Below, piece after piece: positions 34,225 to 42,543 of a stretch of DNA of 52,820 bases; within the stretch, counting starts at the first letter, position 1, and each line of letters starts with the position of its first letter. Position numbers and translations under genes: made by a program. Origin of the DNA: Paenibacillus sp. Soil522 (GTDB taxonomy: Bacteria; Bacillota; Bacilli; Paenibacillales; Paenibacillaceae). Location of the stretch: assembly GCF_001428245.1 (NCBI RefSeq), contig NZ_LMRV01000001.1:1215-54034 (forward strand). The letters run 5' to 3'. Below the pieces are notes generated by a model. That model was not told the DNA's origin. It worked only from the letters and a program-made list of their open reading frames with translations, and made no database searches.

Positions 34225-35292
34225 ATGAGTGATCCGGTGCGATTGCAGCTGCTTAAGCAGATTGGCTCAGCCGATCATGTAGAAGGGCTGCGTAGCTTGC
34301 GGGATCAGGTACACGAGCAGATGGAAGCTCTTCTCCCAACGCGTCCGGTCGAACAATTTAATGTACAACTTAATGAGGTGCACGATGCGGTTATTCAACG
34401 CTCAATTATCCTCGCAGAAGCGGAAATGGCACGGTTGGGGAAGGGTTCTCCCCCCGTGCCTTACGCGTATATATTGTTCGGTAGCGGCGGTCGGAAAGAG
34501 CAGACATTGTCAAGCGATCAAGACAGCGGAGTTGTCTATCAGGATCCAGTAACTGATTCAGCGGAAGTAAAAGTATATTTTAAAGAACTGTGCGATCTAA
34601 TTGTTCTGAATCTTCGGAAGGTTGGCTATCCGCCTTGCGAGGGGGATGTGATGAGCAGTAATCCGGAATGGTGCTTGTCTTTATCGGAGTGGGGCAATAA
34701 GCTGAATCATTGGTTTGAGGAGCCGGCGTGGGAAGCTGTTAGATACTTGCTTATCATTGCGGATGGACGATGCGTTTATGGCGAGCATAGGCTGGTCGAT
34801 GAGCTTAAGGATTTGTTTTTTACCGATATGCTGAACCATCAGATCATCCTGCAGCGCATGCTGGATAATACGCTGCGCCATAAAGTGCTGCTGGGCTTTT
34901 TTGGCCAATTATTAAAGGAGCAGTACGGCCGGGATTCTGGCAGCCTGGATATTAAATACGGCGCCTATATACCGATGGTTAATTCGATTAGGCTCTTATC
35001 CGTTCAGTCCGGTATCCGGGAAACTTCGACATTAGAGAGAATCAAAATGCTTGTGAAGGCCGGGAACATGTCCGAGTCGGACGCAGTTGTATATGCCCAA
35101 GCATTTCGTGTTTTTTTGCGGCTCCGATTGATGACTACCGAACAGAATGTAAATGATTTATATGCTAATAATGGTAAGCTGTCCAGCCGTAAGCTGACGA
35201 AGGAATTGACGGATGAATTAAAGAGTAGTCTGCGTCTAGGCAAGAAGCTGCAGCGAGCGGTATTCAAGCAAACAATGCGCAGGCTTACGTAA
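34225..35292 (+). CDS. DUF294 / GlnD-like nucleotidyltransferase domain protein
   Basis: The 355-residue soluble protein has a Pol-beta-type nucleotidyltransferase core with GSGGRKEQTLSSDQDSGVVY (GS at 86-87, DQD at 98-100), as in DUF294 proteins and the N-terminus of GlnD. A helical C-terminal region fits DUF294_C. The CBS/cyclic-nucleotide domains often fused to DUF294, and the HD and ACT domains of GlnD, are all missing. Such enzymes are thought to attach nucleotides to partner proteins, but activity is not shown for this type. It lies between amt and an exonuclease gene (12-bp gap). Confidence 0.85.
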   Translation: MSDPVRLQLLKQIGSADHVEGLRSLRDQVHEQMEALLPTRPVEQFNVQLNEVHDAVIQRSIILAEAEMARLGKGSPPVPYAYILFGSGGRKEQTLSSDQDSGVVYQDPVTDSAEVKVYFKELCDLIVLNLRKVGYPPCEGDVMSSNPEWCLSLSEWGNKLNHWFEEPAWEAVRYLLIIADGRCVYGEHRLVDELKDLFFTDMLNHQIILQRMLDNTLRHKVLLGFFGQLLKEQYGRDSGSLDIKYGAYIPMVNSIRLLSVQSGIRETSTLERIKMLVKAGNMSESDAVVYAQAFRVFLRLRLMTTEQNVNDLYANNGKLSSRKLTKELTDELKSSLRLGKKLQRAVFKQTMRRLT

Positions 35293-35304
35293 GGCGGTGG
35301 AGGA

Positions 35305-36039
35305 ATGAAAGAACCAAAAGGCGTCGGTCGCATGTGGAACCTATACAAAATGGGAGGATTTACGCCTGCCATCGCATCTATGCTAGGCTCGCAAAATGCG
35401 CAGCAAATGGCGTTTATTCGAAATATCAATAAAGAGCAGCGTAAGCAATCCATGTTCGACATGCCTCTCCGGGAGCTTGAGGTTGTTGTATTTGACCTTG
35501 AGACAACGGGCTTCTACCCGACGAACGGCGACGAAATTATTTCGTTTGGCGCTGTTTTGTTGCGAGGCGGAGAGCTCGTGGAGAGTGAATCGTTCTACAG
35601 TCTTGTCAACCCGAAGCGAAAAATTCCGAAAGCGATCATCGAATTAACGGGTATTACGAATGAAATGGTGGAGGATGCGCCCGATTTAATGCAGGTGCTT
35701 CATGACTTTATGGAGTTTGTCGGCAGGCGCCTGCTTATTGCCCATGCTTCCGGTCATGATAAGCAGTTTCTAAATGCTGCGCTGTGGAGGACATCTAAAA
35801 TAAATTTAAACCATAGAGTGCTGGATACGATGATGGTAGCGAAATGGCTGGAGCCGAACCTGGCAGGATACAGCCTTGATGAATTGCTCGAGAGCTGCTG
35901 TATTCCTATTACGGAACGGCATCATGCGCTGCAGGATTCAATCATGACGGCTAAGCTGTGGCAAAATTATTTGGCAAGGATTTTGGAGAGAAATATTACG
36001 ACGCTAGGTGACCTATATGCTTATTTAAGTAAGCACTAG
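35305..36039 (+). CDS. DnaQ-like 3'-5' exonuclease (DEDDh)
   Basis: The 244-residue protein has an N-terminal extension of about 55 residues and then an exonuclease fold. VVFDLETTGF supplies D64 and E66, AHASGHDKQFL supplies D152, and ERHHALQDSIMTAKL supplies the HxxxxD pair (H206, D211); all five DEDDh residues are present. It resembles the exonuclease of PolC/DnaQ but is not fused to a polymerase. The DUF294-exonuclease pairing is a known recurrent gene context. Its last 15 bp overlap the end of the convergent JAMM gene. Confidence 0.9.
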   Translation: MKEPKGVGRMWNLYKMGGFTPAIASMLGSQNAQQMAFIRNINKEQRKQSMFDMPLRELEVVVFDLETTGFYPTNGDEIISFGAVLLRGGELVESESFYSLVNPKRKIPKAIIELTGITNEMVEDAPDLMQVLHDFMEFVGRRLLIAHASGHDKQFLNAALWRTSKINLNHRVLDTMMVAKWLEPNLAGYSLDELLESCCIPITERHHALQDSIMTAKLWQNYLARILERNITTLGDLYAYLSKH

Positions 36040-36492
36040 CTGTAACGGTACGAACGTTCCTTGTGAGCGGCGATAAGGCTGAACGTGAGGAGCTTCGCTG
36101 TTTTGCAGTGATATAATCCAATAGGTAAGCTCGGATGCAGGGAGAAACCCTTCAGAGTCGCTAGAAGACGGTACGGCCTCTGTGCGTGGATGAGAGTGAA
36201 ATAAGCCGACAAGCGTTTGTCGGTTTTTTTGCATTTCATAATAAGCGGTTGTCCACTCTGCCGGATCGAAGGAGAATGAATGCGTTGGATCGATATGCGT
36301 ATTTGTAATGGAGATGATCGTATCAATGACGTGATAGTCTGTTGCTCCGGATAATTGAGCAGTGGGGGCTAAGGCAGCATGACTGCTTGCAACGATTCCG
36401 CAAGCTTCTCGAGGCTTAGCCTTCGCACAAATTTGTATGAGCTTCTCATAGGCTGATTTAGTAATATAACCCTTATTTTGCCCCGCTTTCAT
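36025..36492 (-). CDS. JAMM/MPN-domain metallopeptidase (M67 type)
   Basis: The 155-residue protein carries the complete JAMM zinc motif: E29 in REACGIV and HSHPRTEAVPSSSD, giving H99-x-H101-x7-S109-x2-D112. Bacterial stand-alone JAMM proteins can release sulfur-carrier or ubiquitin-like partners (Mec+-type) or cleave other isopeptide bonds; no partner gene is adjacent. The ATG follows GGGAGG. The gene overlaps the convergent exonuclease gene tail to tail by 15 bp. Confidence 0.87.
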   Translation of the reverse strand: MKAGQNKGYITKSAYEKLIQICAKAKPREACGIVASSHAALAPTAQLSGATDYHVIDTIISITNTHIDPTHSFSFDPAEWTTAYYEMQKNRQTLVGLFHSHPRTEAVPSSSDSEGFLPASELTYWIISLQNSEAPHVQPYRRSQGTFVPLQLVLT

Positions 36493-36812
36493 AGTAACGC
36501 CTCCCGATAAACGAGTTTAATTATAAAGCAGAATAGCTGTATTTATTAATAATAATTTATCCATTCGGTTCCAGCAAATATAGTATAACGGAATATGTTT
36601 CATTCCGCACCTCTGTTGCCCTAAATGGGGTAAAAGGTATGATTGTCGATATGCTTGCCGACAATAAGCTTACAACATGAGGTTGGCTGTCCAGTACAGG
36701 GATTCGTGACGTTTTTATGGCTAATTGGTCTCGTGGGTTGAGCTTCCATACGGTGCATGATACCATGGAGCCATACAGGTATGATGATATTTGGAGAGAA
36801 GGAAGGTACTTC
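36493..36812. other. Divergent intergenic region, JAMM gene / tlpA-like gene
   Basis: This 320-bp gap holds no ORF with a ribosome site. Two dyads are visible: CGGAAT-N7-ATTCCG (36589-36607) just after a TATAAC sequence, and ATTGTCG/CGACAAT with a 10-nt loop near 36641-36665. Either could be regulatory; neither is followed by a T-tract. Confidence 0.5.
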
Positions 36813-37352
36813 ATGAAACGCGTCATTGCGCTTTTTGCGATTGCATTTGTGTTTGCTGGCTTAGCTGTATTCCAATATAAAACGGATCGTCTTGACTCGG
36901 TTACGCTGGCTGCTCCTGCTGCAGATTTTAAGCCGAAAGCGGGATTTGCGGCAACGGCTTTCAAGCTTCCAGCGCTTGATGAGCAATCATATGAAGTGGG
37001 CGGCAAGAAGAACAAGCTGACTTTCGTCAACTTTTGGGCTTCCTGGTGCGGGCCTTGCGAGCTTGAAGCCCCCGACCTGCAGCGTTTGCATGAGCAATAT
37101 GGAGACGTGATCCAGCTCTATGGCGTAAATGCGACGAAGTACGATAAAGAGCGTGCAGCCAGAGATTTTGTTAATGAGCATGAGTTTACGTTTCCGATAT
37201 TAATGGATCGCGCGGGCGATGTGACGAAGCAATACAAAGTCGATACGTTTCCGACAACGTTCCTGATCGACAGCGAGGGCGTTATAAGAGAGAGAATCAA
37301 CGGTGTCATCACTTATGCCGAATGGGAACGTTTAATTGAAAAGTGGATGTAA
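36813..37352 (+). CDS. TlpA/ResA-like thioredoxin-fold disulfide reductase
   Basis: From the ATG at 36813 (after GAAGGAAGG) the protein has 179 residues. An N-terminal membrane anchor (MKRVIALFAIAFVFAGLAVF) is followed by an extracytoplasmic TlpA domain with NFWASWCGPCELEAPDL (WCGPC active site) and the cis-proline region TFPTTFLID. ResA relatives keep apocytochrome cysteines reduced for haem attachment. No cytochrome genes are adjacent, so the client is unknown. Confidence 0.92.
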   Translation: MKRVIALFAIAFVFAGLAVFQYKTDRLDSVTLAAPAADFKPKAGFAATAFKLPALDEQSYEVGGKKNKLTFVNFWASWCGPCELEAPDLQRLHEQYGDVIQLYGVNATKYDKERAARDFVNEHEFTFPILMDRAGDVTKQYKVDTFPTTFLIDSEGVIRERINGVITYAEWERLIEKWM

Positions 37353-37360
37353 GAAGCTAA

Positions 37361-37408
37361 AATAAGGGCTGCCGGTGCGTCAACAATGACACACCGGCAG
37401 CCCTTATT
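37361..37408. terminator. Bidirectional terminator
   Basis: AATAAGGGCTGCCGGTG (37361-37377) pairs with CACCGGCAGCCCTTATT (37392-37408). It separates the convergent tlpA-like gene and cimA. Confidence 0.9.
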
Positions 37409-37410
37409 AT

Positions 37411-39027
37411 TTAATGATTCACAAGACCGATACGATCGAGCGGATCCACATTTGCGCTATCTACCTTTACCATACCCAGCAAGGCGTAACGTATGCTGTC
37501 CACAAGGGCCTCCCAGCTTGCTTCGATAACGTTGTTAGAGACGCCGACTGTACTCCACGTATTGTCCAGTCCAGTCGACTCGATAAGCACACGAACCTTA
37601 GCCGCTGTAGCGTCCTTCTCGTCGATGACGCGGACTTTATAATCGGAGAGATGGATGCTTTCAATATCCGGATAAAACTGCACCAGCGCCTTGCGCAGGG
37701 CGTTATCCAGGGCGTTAACAGGCCCGTTGCCTTCAGCTGCCGTATAAACCTGCTGACCGCCAACGTTGATTTTTACAATGGCTTCGGATATCATTTGGCC
37801 GTTCGTTTTTTCAACGAGCATTTTAAACGATTCAACCTTGAAAACTTCCTTAGCCTCGCCCCCGAATGCTTCGCGAAGAAGAAGCTCCAAGGAAGCGTCG
37901 GCGCCCTCAAATTGGTAGCCTTGATGCTCCAAATCCTTGATCTGATCCATGATGAGCTTAGTCTTCTCGTTATTCGTATTAACGTCAAGGCCGAGTTCTT
38001 GCGCCTTAGAAATAATGTTGCTTTGTCCGGCAAGCTCCGAGACGAGAATACGCTGCTTATTTCCTACGAGCTCCGGCTGAATATGCTCATAGGTTTTCGA
38101 ATCCTTCATAATTGCAGAGACGTGAATTCCGCCTTTGTGGGCGAATGCGGCATTGCCCACAAAAGCTTGACCGACTGGCATGTGTACGTTTGCGATTTCG
38201 CTGATGTACCGGGCTGTTCCTGTTAGCATGCGCAGCTTCTCCTCCGGCAGCACATCGTAGTTCATCTTGATTTGGAGGTTTGGTATGATGGAGCACAGGT
38301 TAGCGTTACCACAGCGTTCACCGTAGCCGTTAATTGTACCTTGCACCTGACGCGCGCCGGCTTCAACGGCGGCAAGCGAATTCGCAACGGCCAGCTCGCA
38401 ATCGTTATGCGTATGAATGCCGATTGGCGTCGATAATTCCTGCCGGACTCGCGTTAGGATTTCATGGATTTCATTCGGGAGCGTGCCGCCGTTCGTATCG
38501 CATAGAACGAGCCAATTTGCGCCAGCCTCCTGTGCTTTCTTCAACACCGAGATGGCATATTCCGGATTGTTCTTGTAGCCGTCGAAAAAATGCTCCGCAT
38601 CAAACAACGCTTCCATGCCGTTATGCTTCAGAAAAGCGACCGAATCATAAATCATCGCGAGGTTTTCCTCTAGCGTCGTCTGCAGCGCTGTATGTACATG
38701 GAAATCCCATGACTTACCTACGAGTGTAGCGGCGGGAACGCCGGATTCAGCGATACGCACAAGGCTTGCATCCTGCTCAGCTAAACTGTTTTTTCGGCGG
38801 GTGCTGCCGAATGCGGTCATTTTGGCATTAAGTTTGAATGCTTTGATTCTTTGGAAAAATTCAATATCTTTGCTGTTGCTTCCCGGATTGCCGCCTTCGA
38901 TATAATGAACGCCCAATGTGTCGAGCTTCTGGGCGATTTTTAATTTATCATCCGCGGACAGGCTGATCCCTTCGCCTTGTGTACCGTCACGCAGCGTCGT
39001 ATCAAAGATTGAAATGTTTGTTGTCAT
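37411..39027 (-). CDS. cimA: (R)-citramalate synthase
   Basis: CimA condenses acetyl-CoA and pyruvate to citramalate, a threonine-independent route to 2-oxobutyrate and isoleucine. The 538-residue protein (start at 39027 after AAGGAGG) has SIFDTTLRDGTQGEGISLS, metal-binding GIHTHNDCELAVANSLAAV and GYGERCGNANL. It ends with the LeuA-type regulatory dimer domain. The overall pattern fits the CimA/TIGR00977 branch rather than isopropylmalate synthase (LeuA). It is not within an ilv-leu cluster. Confidence 0.9.
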   Translation of the reverse strand: MTTNISIFDTTLRDGTQGEGISLSADDKLKIAQKLDTLGVHYIEGGNPGSNSKDIEFFQRIKAFKLNAKMTAFGSTRRKNSLAEQDASLVRIAESGVPAATLVGKSWDFHVHTALQTTLEENLAMIYDSVAFLKHNGMEALFDAEHFFDGYKNNPEYAISVLKKAQEAGANWLVLCDTNGGTLPNEIHEILTRVRQELSTPIGIHTHNDCELAVANSLAAVEAGARQVQGTINGYGERCGNANLCSIIPNLQIKMNYDVLPEEKLRMLTGTARYISEIANVHMPVGQAFVGNAAFAHKGGIHVSAIMKDSKTYEHIQPELVGNKQRILVSELAGQSNIISKAQELGLDVNTNNEKTKLIMDQIKDLEHQGYQFEGADASLELLLREAFGGEAKEVFKVESFKMLVEKTNGQMISEAIVKINVGGQQVYTAAEGNGPVNALDNALRKALVQFYPDIESIHLSDYKVRVIDEKDATAAKVRVLIESTGLDNTWSTVGVSNNVIEASWEALVDSIRYALLGMVKVDSANVDPLDRIGLVNH

Positions 39028-39142
39028 TAACGGGACGCCTCCTTCACTCATAGCCTTTACAAATCATAATGTACTATTATAACACTTGTTGCTGTGAAAG
39101 TAGAGGGGGGCTTGTAATTTTTGTCCCTTTGTCTGGAACGCG

Positions 39143-39197
39143 TTGACTGGGCCCTAATGGAATTGTATGCTGGGGGTGACCAAGCTTATGTAAGCTT
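39143..39197 (+). promoter_or_regulatory. dinB promoter with downstream palindrome
   Basis: TTGACT (39143-39148), 17-bp spacer, TATGCT (39166-39171). AAGCTTA-TG-TAAGCTT (39182-39197), a palindrome with 7-bp arms, begins about 4 nt after the predicted start site and is placed like a repressor operator. It does not match the Bacillus LexA box GAAC-N4-GTTC. Confidence 0.6.
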
Positions 39198-39226
39198 ATT
39201 GTTCCGAATAGGCGGTGTATCGCACA

Positions 39227-40516
39227 ATGATGACAAATGTAAATGAGCATTATCCGGCCAAAGGCCGTGTTATCATTCATTTGGATATGAATGCCTTCTA
39301 TTGTTCCGTGCATGAAGCAGAGGAACCTGAGAAATATAAGGATAGGCCAATAGCGGTATCGGGCAGCGTAGAGCAGCGCAAGGGAATCCTCGTGACCTGC
39401 TCGTATTCAGCAAGGCGAATAGGAATTAAGACCGGCATGACGGTTAGACAGGCGCTTAAGCTATGTCCCGAGCTTATTTTGATAAAGCCTGATTTTAATT
39501 TGTACCGCAAATATTCACATGGCTTTATGACCATTGCAAGACAATACACGCCGCTCGTGGAGGCTGTTTCCATCGACGAGTGCTACATGGATATTACAGG
39601 CTCGAAAATGTTCGGTTCACCGCTGGAAATTGCCGCGTCGCTTCAGCAGCGAATTATGTCCGAGTGGTCACTTCCTTGTTCAATCGGCTTAGCTCCGAAC
39701 AAGCTGCTTGCGAAGATGGCTTCCGATATGAAGAAGCCGAATGGTCTTACCGTACTGCGCATACGGGATGTGAAAAATGTCTTATGGGATAAGTCATGCG
39801 ATACCTTGTTCGGAATCGGGAAGAAAACGGCAGATAAGCTGGCGAAGCTGAACATACGGACGATCGGTCAGCTAGCGGCAACAGATGAAATGCTGCTGAA
39901 TAAACATTTTGGCGTAATAGGCTCCTGGATGAAATCCGCGGCTCACGGTATCGACCGCTCTGAGGTTAATCCTAATAGGGAGCGAAATAAATCGATTGGG
40001 CATACGACGACGCTCCCAAGCGACATTACCGCGCGCGAGGATGTATACCGCGTGCTGCTTAATTTGGCGGATCAGACGGGACGCAGGCTGCGGAGGCAGA
40101 AGATGGTGGCTACAACCGTCCAAATTACGATACGCAAGCCGGATATGACGACGATTGCGCGCTCCCATACGCTTGCTGCCCCGACGCAGGCGTCTGATGA
40201 TTTTTACAGGGAAGCCTGCAAGCTGTACGACCGGCATTGGAAAAACGGCGAACCGATCCGTTTGCTCGGAGTTACGCTGCAAAACCTGACGCTGCTGGAT
40301 GAAACCGCCATGCAGCTCGATTTATTCAGCTACGAGCAGCAGCCCCGCAAGGAGGCGCTGACGCTAGCGATGGACCGGCTCCGCGATAAGTATGGAGAGG
40401 ATGCGGTTCTAACCGCAGGAATGCTGGGAGACGACCCCTCGACCTTAATTAGGAATAAACGAATTCGAGGGACATCCTTGCAAAAGGATGATACTTTGTT
40501 ATATATTGATGATTGA
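39227..40516 (+). CDS. dinB: DNA polymerase IV (Y family)
   Basis: DinB copies past damaged bases. The protein (about 429 residues from the ATG at 39227) has IIHLDMNAFYCSVHEAE with the first catalytic aspartate and VSIDECYMDIT with the second acidic pair. YSARRIGIKTGM lies in the fingers, the helix-hairpin-helix FGIGKKTADKL is present, and a little-finger domain follows. A beta-clamp-like motif (QLDLF) is near the C-terminus. The start is uncertain by a few codons (GTG 39215, ATG 39227 or 39230), as the ribosome site is weak (GGCGGTG). Confidence 0.95.
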   Translation: MMTNVNEHYPAKGRVIIHLDMNAFYCSVHEAEEPEKYKDRPIAVSGSVEQRKGILVTCSYSARRIGIKTGMTVRQALKLCPELILIKPDFNLYRKYSHGFMTIARQYTPLVEAVSIDECYMDITGSKMFGSPLEIAASLQQRIMSEWSLPCSIGLAPNKLLAKMASDMKKPNGLTVLRIRDVKNVLWDKSCDTLFGIGKKTADKLAKLNIRTIGQLAATDEMLLNKHFGVIGSWMKSAAHGIDRSEVNPNRERNKSIGHTTTLPSDITAREDVYRVLLNLADQTGRRLRRQKMVATTVQITIRKPDMTTIARSHTLAAPTQASDDFYREACKLYDRHWKNGEPIRLLGVTLQNLTLLDETAMQLDLFSYEQQPRKEALTLAMDRLRDKYGEDAVLTAGMLGDDPSTLIRNKRIRGTSLQKDDTLLYIDD

Positions 40517-40530
40517 AGCTTGACTGTTAG

Positions 40531-40806
<276 letters not shown>

Positions 40807-40822
40807 TTTTTGTTAGGATGAG

Positions 40823-40858
40823 AAGCTCCTCTCCGCTATCAGCGGAGGGGAGCTTTTT
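40823..40858 (+). terminator. Terminator of fer
   Basis: AAGCTCC..CTCCGCT pairs with AGCGGAG.GGAGCTTTTT around a 3-nt loop. Confidence 0.9.
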
Positions 40859-40860
40859 GT

Positions 40861-41107
40861 ATGCCTGCATTAGGCAAATCGAAACCGGGATACAAATAAG
40901 CTTGAGTCCTGGCTGAAAAAGCGCTTGAAGTTTCGTATGGGCAAAGAGGATGTGGAGGAGCTGTTCGATTTGGTGCCGCTTGGCAAGATTGTCAAAATAA
41001 AAAACGGGACGCTTCCGTCCAAGGTGCAGCGGCCAGCCGAACGCTTTAAGCTCGAGCCGCGCCAGAACGAAACCAATCCCGCAAAGGTGTATAAATGGTT
41101 GATGTAA
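40861..41107 (+). pseudogene. Small gene with an apparent single-base frameshift
   Basis: An ATG at 40861, with GGAGGGGAG upstream inside the fer terminator, opens MPALGKSKPGYK and stops at once. In the next frame, without a good start of its own, 60 residues follow from 40925 (KFRMGKEDVEELFDLVPLGK ... AKVYKWLM). Dropping one base near 40896 would join them into a basic protein of about 81 residues. I do not recognise the family. It could be a decayed gene, a sequencing error, or the 60-aa frame alone starting at TTG 40925 or ATG 40937. Confidence 0.4.
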
Positions 41108-41113
41108 GCTGTC

Positions 41114-41254
41114 TTACGAAGTAAAAATCAAAAGCAGCGCGATCGTAATAATGATAGCGCCGGCGATTGAGCTGAGCCAGATTAGTGCTTTTTTATTGAC
41201 TTCTTCCTTTGGCTTGGCTTTTATCGTTGCCGGTTTTCTTTTTGGTGAGCTCAT
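41114..41254 (-). CDS. Small single-pass membrane protein, 46 aa
   Basis: This short frame starts at ATG 41254 after GAGAGG (11-nt spacing). It encodes a lysine- and proline-rich N-terminus (MSSPKRKPATIKAKPKEE) followed by one hydrophobic helix (WLSSIAGAIIITIALLLIF). The layout, a basic cytosolic end plus one helix, is typical of small membrane proteins. The family is not recognised. Confidence 0.65.
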   Translation of the reverse strand: MSSPKRKPATIKAKPKEEVNKKALIWLSSIAGAIIITIALLLIFTS

Positions 41255-41428
41255 CGACAATCAACCTCTCTATTTCATAGATATAAATAGTATGATCCCA
41301 TTGTAATCGTTTTCTAGACAAGCCGCAATATAACGGATGCGTATACCTTGCGTGCAGGCTCTTTTCTTTTTGTTGCAAAAAAGATAAACTGTCAGGTAGA
41401 ACATACATCTGAGATCGGAGTGAGTACG

Positions 41429-42526
41429 TTGCTTTATTCTTCTATTTTAAAGCCTATTTTTTTTCGTATGGATCCTGAGAAGGCCCATCACCTTGTCATT
41501 GACGGCTTGGCCGCAGGGGCAGTAGTGCCTGGACTTAACGGGCTGATGCATGCAATGTACGGCGTAGCAAAGTCGCCGGAGCTTGAGACTCAGCTATTCG
41601 GATTACAATTTCCACATCCGGTGGGTCTTGCTGCCGGGCTTGATAAAAACGGGAAGGCCGCGGACGGCTTCTCCAGCGTAGGCTTCGGCTTTGCTGAGGT
41701 AGGAACCGTGACGCCTAAGGGACAAGCCGGCAATGAGCAGCCGAGATTGTTCCGTCTCCCGCCGGACGAAGCGCTCATCAACCGGATGGGCTTTAACAAT
41801 GACGGTACGGCAGCGATGGCAGAGAAGCTGTCACGCCGTAAAATAAACAGGATTCCGATTGCCGTCAACATTGGCAAAAACAAAACGACGCCGAATGAAT
41901 TGGCTCACGAGGATTACCGGACCTGTATTCGCGATTTGTATACATATGGCGATTTTTTTGTCGTCAACATCAGCTCTCCGAACACACCCGATTTACGCGA
42001 TTTGCAGCACGGAGAAGAGCTGAGAAATCTGCTTAGCGCCGTAAAAAAGGAAATGAATGCACAAGCAGCGAAAGAAGGAAAGAAAACAAAACCCGTTCTC
42101 GTCAAAATTGCTCCGGACATGACAGACGAGCAGCTGGAGTTAACCGTTGCAACGATAGTGGAAAGCGGCGTATCGGGCATTATCGCGACGAATACGACTT
42201 TGTCACGGAAAGGACTTCAGCATTCCAATGCAGGGCAAGCGGGGGGGCTTAGCGGCAAGCCGCTGCGCGACCGTTCAACCGAGGTCATTAGAGCCATTTA
42301 TAGACAGACAGGCGGGCAGCTGCCGATTATTGGCTCCGGCGGCATTTTTACCGCCCAGGATGCATACGATAAAATCCGCGCAGGAGCTTCCTTGGTTGAA
42401 ATTTATACAGCGCTTATCTACAAAGGGCCGGGTTTGCTCCGTGAATTGACAAACGGTTTGAAGGAATGTTTACGTAAAGATGGCTACCGAAATATTGCCG
42501 AAGCAGTAGGTGCAGATCACGTTTAA
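41429..42526 (+). CDS. pyrD: Quinone-dependent dihydroorotate dehydrogenase (class 2)
   Basis: PyrD oxidises dihydroorotate to orotate in pyrimidine synthesis and passes electrons to the quinone pool. The TTG at 41429, 8 nt after GGAG, gives 365 residues. The N-terminal helical region (SILKPIFFRMDPEKAHH) that binds quinone and membrane is present. FMN-binding segments are GLAAGLDKNGKAADG, INRMGFNNDG and GSGGIFTAQDAYDKIRAG; NISSPNTPDLR holds the catalytic serine of class 2. Bacillus itself uses the class 1B PyrD-PyrK enzyme in the pyr operon, so the stand-alone class 2 gene is notable. An alarmone synthetase gene follows 17 bp later. Confidence 0.95.
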   Translation: MLYSSILKPIFFRMDPEKAHHLVIDGLAAGAVVPGLNGLMHAMYGVAKSPELETQLFGLQFPHPVGLAAGLDKNGKAADGFSSVGFGFAEVGTVTPKGQAGNEQPRLFRLPPDEALINRMGFNNDGTAAMAEKLSRRKINRIPIAVNIGKNKTTPNELAHEDYRTCIRDLYTYGDFFVVNISSPNTPDLRDLQHGEELRNLLSAVKKEMNAQAAKEGKKTKPVLVKIAPDMTDEQLELTVATIVESGVSGIIATNTTLSRKGLQHSNAGQAGGLSGKPLRDRSTEVIRAIYRQTGGQLPIIGSGGIFTAQDAYDKIRAGASLVEIYTALIYKGPGLLRELTNGLKECLRKDGYRNIAEAVGADHV

Positions 42527-42543
42527 GAACAGGAGGCGGCCGG

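Noticed and set aside
37414..38226. Plus-strand 270-codon ORF over cimA
   Set aside because: Shadow of the citramalate synthase gene, without ribosome site or known motif.
39100..39230. LexA/SOS box upstream of dinB
   Set aside because: No GAAC-N4-GTTC match; the visible palindrome has a different sequence.
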